NCBI GenBank assembly: GCA_963924555.1
Contig: OZ004586.1
Location: 2,046,001 to 2,110,000, forward strand
Source of the DNA: Crambe crambe
Taxonomy: Eukaryota > Porifera > Demospongiae > Poecilosclerida > Crambeidae
Direction: 5' to 3'
Length of the DNA stretch: 64,000 bases
Both the position numbers and the translations under genes were made by a program. Shown one piece after another: positions 48,081 to 58,900 of this stretch (positions are counted from its first letter, which is position 1; each line of letters begins with the position of its first letter). The notes beneath the pieces were generated by a model, which searched no databases, was not told the DNA's origin, and saw only the letters and a program-made list of their open reading frames with translations.

Positions 48081-50177
48081 GTGATGATTTATCTCTGCCT
48101 TTGTCACCTGAAATTCATGAAGATCTCAAACAGCAACTTGAGCATAATCTAAGGGATATCAAGAAACAGTTTGCACATTAATTTTCGTCTCTGCTATTCA
48201 TGAATCTATTATTGACCAGGACATAAATCCAGATAAATTTTGTTTTTTTCTTCTGAGTCTGAATGCATTTGATCATGATAAATACCCAAAGCTCCTTTCT
48301 GATGTTGAGAATGAACTAAAAAAAGAGACCACAGTTAGTGGCATGTTCAAATTCTTGATACAGTACAAATTAACTTCTTTTTTGAACTACGATATTATCC
48401 TGAGTATCATTGATAAGTATGGCACTGAAGACAATAGAGAGAGATCTGAAGAATATGAAGAAAAATTGGAGGAATATATCAAGAAGCATAAAATATCAGA
48501 ATTTGCTGAAATTATTGAACCAGATTTACTGCAAAGAAGTTTTGATGCAAGGGTGAAAATGGTTCTCAAAATTGATGTCGAAAAGTGTACAGAGTTAGCC
48601 AATCTCCGTGACCTAAAACTTGCGCTAGCTGATGCTTTGAAACTAAACTCATCTGCCCTATTTCTCTATAATATTAGAGATGGCTGTGTGGTTGTGACAT
48701 TTCTCATCCCAGTATCAACTGCAGACTCTGTCTTCTATGAAAATAAAGAATTCACTATAAAATAATTAGAACAATATAGTACATTTTCTCTTCAGTGGTT
48801 GGAATGTGGTGATTTCCAGTGGTTCAATTCAAAGGTTAGTTATTTGTAGTATTTTTATGAAATACTAGTGCCATTCTAACTTCAAGCATGTTTAGTTGAC
48901 AGCAGTGCAACAAAAAACTGAACTCACGACATATAAACTATTGGTTGGTAGCCATGCACTAACCTTACACAATACTTGGGCTTAAAGTGAAGTTTGGGCT
49001 CAAGCTCCACATAATTGAAGAGGTACATGTAGCTATGCCTGCACCTCTCAAGAAACCCAGCATCGATCATGTAGATTTTGGTCTTACAAATTTTAAATTC
49101 CAAGAGTATTATTTTAAGTCCGACATCTATCTCATGGGAAGAGTTTAAGTGACTTGTGCCTTGAGTATTATAATTACCACTGTGTGTCACCGAGCCATAC
49201 AATAATATTTTTATATGTAGTTCGTTGCTAATAATATGAGAGGATCAGATGAACTGAATGACGAAGACAAAGAAGAAATAATCATTAAAGTTCAGCCAAA
49301 CTTGTCACAACGTTCAAGAGTTCAGCCAGTGACCATTTTCCCAAACCATACTCGAACTACATCTTGGAAACAAAAGTTTGCATTTTTTTAATCTGCACTT
49401 TTTCTCTCCATCTCAACAATGCGTTCAAGTCGTGTGGAAATAACAATGCGTTCAAGTCATGTGGAAATAACAATGCGTTCAAGTCATGTGGAAATAACAA
49501 TGCGTTCAAGTCATGTGGAAATAATAATGTGTTCAAGTCATGTGGAAATAGCCATCTCAACAATGCCTTCAAGTCATGTGGAAATAGACATCTCAACAAT
49601 GCGTTCAAGTCATGTGGAAATAACAATGCGTTCAAGTCATGTGGAAATAATGCGTTCAAGTCATGTGGAAATAGCCATCTCAACAATGCCTTCAAGTCAT
49701 GTGGAAATGGTGAAGCAACTGAACAAACATGTAAACAATAATATTATATTAAACAAGCAACAGCCACGCCTGTCGAGTATTGATTATAAATTCCTACAGC
49801 ATATGAATTTAACAGAAACTCTGAAATTCAAAATATATCTAATTGAAAAACTCCTAAATGACTTGAAAGATAGGAGGCTATCTGTGGAGAAAATGGAGGT
49901 GATTAAGAGTTGAAATATCAAAGCTCAGAAAAAGACTGGAAGTCAATCAAAGTAAGATCAAGTCAAAAATTAGTTGGATAAGAGATGGACAATTCCAGAA
50001 AATCAGATGTGGCTGGCGGGGTTGGCGTAGATGTGGCTTGCGGACAACCAATAAAGAACGTTTACATATTCACAAAGAAATTGATGAAAGTTTACAGATC
50101 ATTATCCAGATAGCAAAAGATACTGAGAGATGGAGTGTTTACTGTGATATTATGTTTACTATAAATAAATATGGATG
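48081..50177 (+). pseudogene. Family Y copy Y4, lacks exon 1 and is frame-broken
   Basis: The duplication breakpoint lies in intron 1, so the CARD-like exon is absent. Exon 2 (48081-48834) has a five-base insertion near 48178 that shifts frame, and a CAA-to-TAA change at 48763-48765. Exon 3 (from 49221) has a stop near 49389 from a shorter T-run in the hydrophobic segment. The remaining tail stays partly open as MRSSHVEI repeats and a coiled-coil-like region. Y2 is the corresponding copy in unit 1. Confidence 0.85.
49417..49710 (+). repeat. Coding-derived minisatellite, ten units of 24-27 bp
   Basis: The unit reads ACAATGCG TTCAAGTCATGTGGAAATA and encodes TMRSSHVEI in the family-Y frame. Most units are 27 bases; a few have a 9-base spacer (GCCATCTCA or GACATCTCA). 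Y1 has one unit, Y2 three, Y4 ten, so it expands by whole codons. Confidence 0.92.
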
Positions 50178-50259
50178 AAATTATTGTGCCATCTTGAATA
50201 CATGAATTATGGTGATGACTTTCCCCCTCAGTGCTAGTATCCTCTAAACCCTATACAGA

Positions 50260-50735
50260 AATTCACGTTTTGATGTTGAGAATGAACTCAAAAAAGAGAC
50301 CACAGTAAGTTGTATGTTCAAATTCTTGATACAGCACAAAATCAACTTCTTTTTTGAACTAGCTATGATATTTAATATCCTGAGTATCATTGATACGTAT
50401 GGCACGGAAGACAATAGAAATAGAGATCTGAAGAATATGAATTAAAACTGGAGGAATAAATATATCAAAAAGCAGAGTTTGCTGACTGCAAAGGAGTTTT
50501 TGACACAAAACTGATAATGGTTCTTAGAATTAATATTAAAGGGTAGCCAATATCTGTGACCTAAACTCGCACTAGCCAATGCTTGCTTTGACCACTGAAA
50601 ATGACCACATTCCAACCACTGAAGAGAAAGGCACTAAATTGTTCATAGTGAGCTCTTTGCTTTCACTTCTGCAATTGATACTGGAATGAGAAATGTCTAG
50701 TCAGCCATCTCTAACACTATACAGCAGATGCAATG
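50260..50735. pseudogene. Relic of family-Y exon 2 with inverted tail, unit 2
   Basis: Counterpart of 25610-26700 without the foldback insert. The part to about 50535 is in + orientation with stops; 50590-50720 matches the exon-2 3' end on the minus strand. The inversion is therefore older than the duplication. Confidence 0.65.
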
Positions 50736-50871
50736 GTCATGAAGTACTAGAGAATTATTTTTTTCTTTCCACATTTTGCATAGCATTAGATTCATACTCA
50801 TGTGTATACACTATAAAGTGTACACTGCATAAAATTTAGTGTACATTGCACACCTAGTTAGGCCTTCGTAA

Positions 50872-51222
50872 ATTATGCTCAAAATTTTGCCTATTATTCT
50901 ATTCAAAAACTGTGCCCATTAGTGACTGAGGTGTAGCTATATAGCCACCTATTATTCTCAAATTATTCTCAAAATAATTAAAATTCTTTTCTGTAGTTGT
51001 ACTGTAACATACTCAGGTCACCAGTAGATCTATATCTTGGCATGGATAGTCACTGCTACTAGGCTCAGCCATACTAGCTAGTTAGCGTGTTAATTAGACC
51101 ATAGACTAGATCTAGATCTCTAGATCTGAAGATCCTCCTAAATTTAACCATGACATCATATTGTTCTCCTATTATTCTCAGTTCTTTTTGGTACCTATTA
51201 TGCCAGCATAATTTATAAAGGT
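50872..51222. mobile_element. MITE present only in unit 2
   Basis: The left end CCTTCGTAAATTATGCT is mirrored by AGCATAATTTATAAAGG on the right. Unit 1 (near 26830) runs directly from GTGTACATTGCACACCTAG to GTGTGTATAGGG, so this sequence is an insertion. The interior has repeated CCTATTATTCT motifs. No coding capacity. Target duplication is not clear. Confidence 0.7.
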
Positions 51223-51915
51223 GTGTATAGGGACAATTTAATGTACAATACACACCTAGATCACCTATTAGGCAAGTGTATGTAACTATTGGGACATTTT
51301 AGTGAATAGCTATAACACTTCTGTTTTTACCATAATTTATTTTTTTCCTGATTTCACTTATTACAAAGAAAATTTTAGCTATGATATTGTGCTCTTGCAT
51401 GCTATACTCCAAGATTTGTGCCTTTCAAAAAAAAACAATGAAAACAAACAACAATAACAACAAAAAAACCATTCAACCCACTCAATATCAATCCAGCTAG
51501 CTAAGTGAGTAACTATGGACTAGAATGAGACTTCGCATAAAACGAACTCTTCTCAATGAACCCAGCATCCAATCTTTTTAGTTATAGCTTGTAGGTAGCT
51601 ATAGCTATGTACTGGTCTCTTTTTTCCTAGCTGGCACTGAGCCTTACAATTGAACATTGGATCCAACAACATTTCGATAATGCATCGATAAAAAATTATA
51701 GTGATTACATAAATATAGTAATAATAATAATGCTAAAGTCAATGCAGAGTCCCAACATGATACATTGCCTGATGCACTTCCTCAATCACAAACATGATTG
51801 GCTTTGATTGCCCCATAACCGCTTCCTGGATAGCAGGCTATAAAATGGCATGCTACTAGACATTGCCTAGTATATATTTTTTCATTGTCGCATTCATTTT
51901 GCTGAATAACCAATT

Positions 51916-53658
51916 ATGTTATTGCTACTGGGTCAGGAGTCCTCTGAAATGGCGTCTTTTGCCAGAGAATTTGCTAACAATCAGCTGAAAGCACATGCAA
52001 TGGAATTGTCTGCTACAGATCAACAGCTGGAAGAGTTTGAAGTGAATATACTAAATGAAGATACTTTCGAACAACTGTTACCGAAAATGGACGAGACGAC
52101 ACCAATCCTCCTTGAAAGGGGGTTTTCTGTTGGGATTCACCAAGAAGAGCTGAAAAAGACAATCCAGGAGAGAAATATGGCTATCTTCATGAAAGATTGC
52201 CGTGCTGGTGATTTGAAAAATTACACACCAGTTAGTCCTGGTGGAAAGTATGTTGCAGTGAAAAATAGGGAAATATTGGTGATAGAATATCCAGATGAAG
52301 CTGAAAAAATAAAGACGAGTTCACAGTCCTTATCTGGTGAGTGTAGTGGAACGATTCAGCATAATGAAGAAGAGGAGCATGAAGATGAAGATGGGAAAGA
52401 ACTGGGGCATGAAGATAACAGTGGGGATGACGAGGAAGAAGAAGTGGACAGTTGTGATGAAGATGAAGTGGATACTAGCGAAGAAGAAACCAGCAGTGAT
52501 AAAGAGGAAGGAATAAAGCATGAAGATGAAGATGAGGACGTCAAAGAAAAGAAGGACAGTGATGGAAAGTGTCTGGCTCGATTCCTATTAATGGACGAAG
52601 AAAGTGTATGCGATGAGCTAAGTGAGCAAGAATCAGATTCTGATGAAGATGACAAAGAAAAGAATGGTGAGGAAGAATCAGACTGCGATGAAAAAAATCG
52701 GCCTCGATTCCGAATTGGCTATGACTATGATGAGCCAGGTGAATTTGAAGATACGCAGCTTCTGTGTAAAGATACCGGGCGTTCACGCCGTTGGCACAAT
52801 ACAACAAAGAGTGCGGCAAAACGCGCAACAAAGCGTGCTAACCGTCGCGCTAAATCTGAAAAATATTATAAGAAACATCAGTTTAGTAGCAGTCAGTCAT
52901 ATAGGGATGTCAAACTCTCCAAAAAAAGTACACCAAATGGTTCATCCTCGTTCTGTACTTTTCGAGTTTCATGGGAGGCAACTGCAGAATGCAAATGCAT
53001 CACATTTCAGTCCATCGATATAGGAATGCGTGGAGGCATGATGCACGATAAATCTTCCTTTCGAGGTTACTTCAATGATAATCTGAGTATACATATCATT
53101 CCTGGGCCAAATGGAACTGAAGAGGACCATCCTAAACTTGATGGCTGGACTCGTACAGAATTCTGCCCTAGAATCACTTCTCACCCAACCACATATACGC
53201 ATGGAGAAGAAATAGATTGTGGACTGAATCTATGTGCTGACAAAACAGGGTTACAGTGCAGTGCTAGTATTGCACACCGTCGAAATAAGACTAAGGAAGT
53301 AATAATTGACGACTTTTCTGTTCACAATAAAAATACAGATGATAGTATGACAAGTTGGACTTTTTATTATACTGTCATGGATGAAGGAAAGAAATGGAAG
53401 AAACACTTTACCAGTACTAACAGTGTGAAAGAATTAGCTAAAGCAGCCAAAACCACTCAGGTTTTCTCTGTGAGGGCCAAGTATGAAAGACCGGCTAAAG
53501 ATGGTGAAGAACCAGCTAATGAATGGGTTGAAAATATGCACTGGACTTTTCGAATGGAGTCTGTATTTCGCTTTTTGAAAAGAGACAAAATGAATTTCCA
53601 AAAAAGAGAGCTCCATGAAACCCTCGTACATGAAGAAGAACTGATGATATCTATATAG
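51916..53658 (+). CDS. Family X protein, copy 3 (intact, unknown function)
   Basis: Single exon of 580 residues. An in-frame stop lies shortly before the ATG, so the start is MLLLLGQ or the second Met (MASFARE). The family is not recognised. Head (~1-140): FANNQLKAHAMEL, then TPILLERGFSVGI and YVAVKNREILVIEYPDE. Acidic middle (~150-290): over half Glu/Asp, interrupted by ARFLLMDEESVCDEL. Basic patch (~310-330). C-terminal domain (~345-570): FRVSWEATAECKC, GMMHDKSS, IIPGPNGTEEDHP, HWTFRMESVFRFLKR, probably beta-rich. A TATAAAATGGC box lies about 68 bases upstream. It converges on the AP2 gene and follows Y4, the same order as in unit 1. Intactness in X1 and X3 suggests selection for function. 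Confidence 0.8.
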   Translation: MLLLLGQESSEMASFAREFANNQLKAHAMELSATDQQLEEFEVNILNEDTFEQLLPKMDETTPILLERGFSVGIHQEELKKTIQERNMAIFMKDCRAGDLKNYTPVSPGGKYVAVKNREILVIEYPDEAEKIKTSSQSLSGECSGTIQHNEEEEHEDEDGKELGHEDNSGDDEEEEVDSCDEDEVDTSEEETSSDKEEGIKHEDEDEDVKEKKDSDGKCLARFLLMDEESVCDELSEQESDSDEDDKEKNGEEESDCDEKNRPRFRIGYDYDEPGEFEDTQLLCKDTGRSRRWHNTTKSAAKRATKRANRRAKSEKYYKKHQFSSSQSYRDVKLSKKSTPNGSSSFCTFRVSWEATAECKCITFQSIDIGMRGGMMHDKSSFRGYFNDNLSIHIIPGPNGTEEDHPKLDGWTRTEFCPRITSHPTTYTHGEEIDCGLNLCADKTGLQCSASIAHRRNKTKEVIIDDFSVHNKNTDDSMTSWTFYYTVMDEGKKWKKHFTSTNSVKELAKAAKTTQVFSVRAKYERPAKDGEEPANEWVENMHWTFRMESVFRFLKRDKMNFQKRELHETLVHEEELMISI

Positions 53659-55751
53659 CAACTAATTGTTATTAACACTACCACAAGTATCTTTTTATGT
53701 GTGCAATTAGATCTTGTCCGTGGCAAATTGACCAATATAGCTAAATAAATTAATCAGGGGTGTAATCTTAAGGTTTTATTTGGTCAGGCTATGTGACCAC
53801 ATAGCGCGCAAAGTGCACCATATAGGGGGGGTCTGGGGGTATGCCCCCCAGGAAATTTTGTGATTTATGGTGTCTGAGAAGGGAATTTTAGCATAAATTT
53901 CAAAATAAGGATAGTCTGTTTTCATGTCCGTCATTATTTGATCTCTCATTGCAAGTACTATCACATCATGTTTAACAGTCTGTACAACCAACCACTCCTC
54001 ATTCGGCCTCACAGTTTGCATGATGATGCAGTGATTCTCTGTGAAATGATTAATATTTGATGTTGCACAACCATAACTTATGAAAGAGCAGTTTTTGACT
54101 TTAAACTTAGATGTTAAAATAAGTTCTCTATTCAGTCTACACTAAGACTTGGTGTGACTCTCAGTGGAGTGGTGAAGACAATTTTCTTTGTTTTTGTTAT
54201 TTTGTTGTTTTTTGATGACTTGTCTCTCTATAGCTAGTAGCTAATGCGGTTACTAGCTACAGCCATGACACCAGTCACACCACTCACCTATCATCCAAGG
54301 CTACAATAATGGTATTAATTAAAAAAAAAAAAAGAAGCTTGAAAAAGAATCTAACATGACACATCTATACTACACTGTACTTTGATTTGTACTTTCAAGT
54401 TCACACATTACTTAACTCAGTGTATAACTAACTGTGATTTCCCTTAATTAAGGATCGCACCTGTCACCTACGACCAAATCTCACTTGATGTCAATAATTC
54501 CACTTATATTTGTGTTACAGTGGAACCTCTAAATGCGGACACCTTTGGGACTAGCGAAAAGTGTCCTGATTAGAGAGGTGTCCCTATTTCAGGGGTTAAA
54601 TCATACACATTTATATTGTGTTGGGACAAGAAAAAGTGTCCTGATTAGAGAGGTTTTTTGCATTTCAGGGAGTCCACATTTAGGGGTTCCACTGTAACTG
54701 TTACAGTGTGAACAATAACACTGACTAGAATTCAAATAACACTGACTAGAATTCACACATTATAATGAATCACACTTATTGAGTAATATAACACTCGGGC
54801 ATCTTGCAGCGATAGCTACAAACATAAACAAGTAGCAATAGGAAAGGGGTAGCTTAATACGCAACATTTCATGTTAATTCAATTTCTGGATGTGTAGCTT
54901 GCTTTTGTATAATGCTTTAACACAAGATTAACACAATTGTTGTAATAATTATGGATGTGTAGCTTGTTTTAACACTAGACTAACATGTGTTGTAGTGCAG
55001 TGCATCCAAATAGCCAATCACTCATTATTTTTATCTAGATCAAACCAGCATTAGACAAAAAAAACAACTCATCATTAGCCTCTCTGAACACTGTTGGCAT
55101 CACTGGCAGTTCTCTTGCCGCATAAGTGGAGGCAAAGGTGTGACATCTCTGAAGTGACACATGCATGGTCACAGGTGTGATTGATTGAACTGTTACTTCC
55201 TTTAACAACCACATACAGTACCATGCACGTCACTTCAAAATTGTCCCGGAAAAAAGAAAAATAGTCTATGTATATACGACACATCCGTATTGCACTGTAT
55301 ATATTTTGGCTTAAAGTCACATGCTAGATAACTCCCCTAAATATTACAGATGTGCCAGACTGTTTTTTTTTAGAAGCACTACAGTGCACCATTTTTAGCT
55401 ACAGGCCTGGCTTGGGAACGAAAAGGGGGTGGGGTTGCAATCCCCTCAATCAATCCTGCTCCTAGATCCAGCACTGTTATCACATTATGTTAAGGAAAAC
55501 AATCTTCCCAGCCAGTTGGGTACACCCACAGTAGACACTTGCATGATGAGAAAGGTTAGTAACAGGTAAGCAACTGAGCTGTGCATATATTTATCCTAAT
55601 GCATTTAGTTTCTGTGAATAATTCATAGGGAAACAGCTTTAATAGACGATACAAAACAATCTATGTATTTACGACCAGTTTAGTACTAGATAAACGAGTT
55701 TTTTTGACCTGTTCAATTCTAATAATAAGAATTCCTCGTCATATTATTAGT
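53659..55751. other. Intergenic region between X3 and AP2
   Basis: Counterpart of 29312-31404; it appears identical, including the short AP-last-exon-like stretch (about 53983-54047). No gene recognised. Confidence 0.6.
54518..54694. mobile_element. Small TA-flanked MITE, unit-2 copy
   Basis: Counterpart of 30171-30347, with the same CAGTGGAACC ends and TA flanks. Confidence 0.7.
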
Positions 55752-55954
55752 CTACTGTGCAGCCAACCACTCCTTGGCAGCCTGTCTGTCCCGCTCCAAC
55801 CACTTGACATTCAGACGTATGGCCTCACAGTTTTGCTTGACAATCCTGTCTGCCATTGGCCAGCGATTCTCTGCAAAAAACTTCTCAATTTCTGTAGCAC
55901 GTTCTTCAGAAACAAATCCTGAAGTGGATACCTAGAGAGAGAGGAAGAACGGAA

Positions 55955-55997
<43 letters not shown>

Positions 55998-58900
55998 CTT
56001 GGTCCCTTACGTACATCAATGATTCTAGCCAACAGGAACTGTCCTTGGAATCGCTCCTTTAGTTGCGTCCACTTCTCCATCAGAAACTTCCACACCATGT
56101 CTCGGGAAAGTGGACAAGAGTTATTGGCAGAGAAAAGCAGGATGTAGCAGTTATTGGGACGCACTTTGTCCTATAGGTCAAACATACGTCCTAGTAAGAT
56201 ATACTGTGGTCACTCAATTTTCAAACACACTACCATTTCCTTAAAAATGACAGATTCCCCCCACCCAGCTCTAAATACATATACCATTGTCACATGACAA
56301 AGAGTATGTCCTGATTAATATCATGTCCTATAATTTATGAATATTATACTGTACTACAAAGTATGTCCTGATTATAATTAGTGAATATCCGAGTTATATG
56401 TCCTGTCCTATACTTGCTGCAACTTACTGAAAATATGAGGTCCAGACATTTCTTGGTAAGGAGCTCAGTCTTGCCACAGCCCAAGGAGCGATAGATTCTT
56501 GATTTCTCCTCGTCAGAATCACTAGCGTCGTTAAGCTGCGTATGTATGTATGTATGTATGTATGTATGTATGTATGTATGTATGTATGTATGTGTATGTA
56601 TGTATGTATGTATGTATGTATGTATGTATGTATGTATGTATGTATGTATGAAATGAAACCAGTCAATTAGGAATAAGCTTCTTTTTAGTATTCACCTAAC
56701 CCCTTGATCATTCGCTATAACTTTCTCAATTCTTAACCAAATTTCTAGTTTAATGCATCAACAGAGAGCTGATTATCCACTCTCTCTGCTGGTATCTGAA
56801 ATTTGAAATTTGGTGAAAGTTATAGTGAATGATCAAGGGGCAAGGTGAATGCAAATAGACTTTAATTATTATGTTGACTTCAGCAACGAGGAATTCCTGG
56901 TTGATTATAATCAAGAAAGACTGTAATTACAATGTCTTCTCAGATTTCCACTTCATCATAAGTCAATTACCTTTCATGGGCCTCTGACATTAGCTGTACA
57001 ACCACTATTGGGAAGAGAGGCAGTCTCTGAATAGGGCGGTCTCTTAATAAGGGCATCTCTTGATAAGGGCAGTCTCTTAATAAGGGTAGTTTCTTAATAA
57101 GGGTGTCTCTTAATAAGGGAAGTTTCTTAATAAGGGTGTCTGGAAGTTTCTTAATAAGGGTGTCTCTTAATAAGGGCAGCCTCTTAATAAGGGTGTCTCT
57201 TAATAAGGGCGGTCTCTCTTCACTGTATTATTGCCCCTGGGTACAATGCACCTGTTATGAGAACATCTCCTTCTATTAATACAAATATTGTATATTCTAA
57301 TTATAGCACACTAACTTCAACAAGTTGGTTGAATGTGGCCTCATCACCATTGGCAACACAGATGGAGAAGACAGCAGTCTTGAGGTCAGGATGTATGGAG
57401 TCACCACCAGAGAAGTGACTATTGAACTTCTTCTTTGCTTCGTTGATGGTTTCAGGGTGTTCATACTTGCCCAGCTGGTTGATCACGAGACTTCGCAGCA
57501 TCACATCCAGAGGACCTCAAGACAAAACAAAGGTCAAAAGGTCAAACTAGACTTGTAGAAAGATGATTGGCCATAAGCAAAAAAAAGTAGGTCAGAACTC
57601 CATCCCATACGAAGCATTAACAACAATGACAACAACAACGACGACAACAATAACAACAATGACAACTACAACAAAACTGGTTGGTCAGTTCCATAGAACG
57701 GTCAGTAATCAAGTTATTTGAGTGAAACCTTTCAATCAGGACTGAAAAGTAGTTTCAATGCATAATATATTGATAAAATAAATTAAATTCCATACCAGGG
57801 ATATGCACTTCTAGAAAACAATGATCTAAAAAGAAGGTTCAAGCTTACCATCTGTGTCCTTGGCATCCCATCCAAGTCTAGTGATGGAAGGCTGGAACAT
57901 CTTCAGGGCATATTTCCTGAAGCTCTCGTAGAAGTCCGTGTAGGAGAATAGCCGTGCAAAAGTGGAGAGATTGGAAACTAAGCTCTCCCACACTGTGTAT
58001 GACTCTTCCTTGGAAAATGCTGCCAGCAAGCGCAGCACGTCAACCGTACTACCCACACCAGCACGAGCCTGTCGTAAACAAGGAAACATAATATGCTTTG
58101 AAGTTTATTATATTGATGACCCTTTACCTTATTACTATTAAGAACGTTTATTACACTGACGACCCTTTACCTTGTTACCATTAAGCTAACCCTTTGAATA
58201 ATAACGGACAAACTTTGGGACCCAACCTTTTGTCATTTGTAGAGAGGCTGTCCTCTTTTGGACGCTGTTTTTTATAGGGTGTATATACAAAAGTACTTTT
58301 AGATTATCCTTTGTTGTCTCCCTTATCAAAGGTTCAAGTGGTAGGTCTATCATAGGACTGAGGAAAGCTATGTTGCAATAAAGCACTAACCAGAGCAAAG
58401 GCATCATTCTGCAACCCCAGCCTATCCTGTGCGGAGAGGGTGCCGTCCTTGAGAGCTGGAAGAAGAGGAGAGAAGAGATCGGAGGAGTACGATACACGAT
58501 AGAACCCTTGACGACCGGGATTCACCTAGAGATTGCAGGGAAAAAAATCAGATTGATTAACAACCATTCCTATAGCCTTGTTTAACCGTTTAACAACACC
58601 CCAGTTTGCATACCAGTATCCAGTCATCCGGCCCCACCCCTTCCACGGTGACAGTGTCAGTTGGCTTATCTAGGATGAACCTGAGGGCCTCTGGATTCTT
58701 CTTGGTTGCTATTGTCACAGGAACGAGCCACAACATGGAACCAAAATCTGGAATGGAAAAAAGCTCACCACATTCAAAAATATCATGTATGTACTTCCGT
58801 ACCTCCCATGCAGCCATCAGCACAAAACTTCTTCTGAGAAATTGTTAACACTCTGTTCTCCCCCTCCTACAGTAATAGATCATGTGAGTATCATGTGACT

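Noticed and set aside
49357-49695. Minus-strand frame of repeated FPHDLNALL
   Set aside because: It is the reverse complement of the family-Y minisatellite; any tandem repeat with a unit divisible by three leaves several frames open.
52356-52655. Serine-rich minus-strand frames opposite the X acidic region
   Set aside because: GAA/GAT codons read backwards give Ser and Phe codons; these are shadows of the X coding sequence (the same holds at 11059 and 28008).
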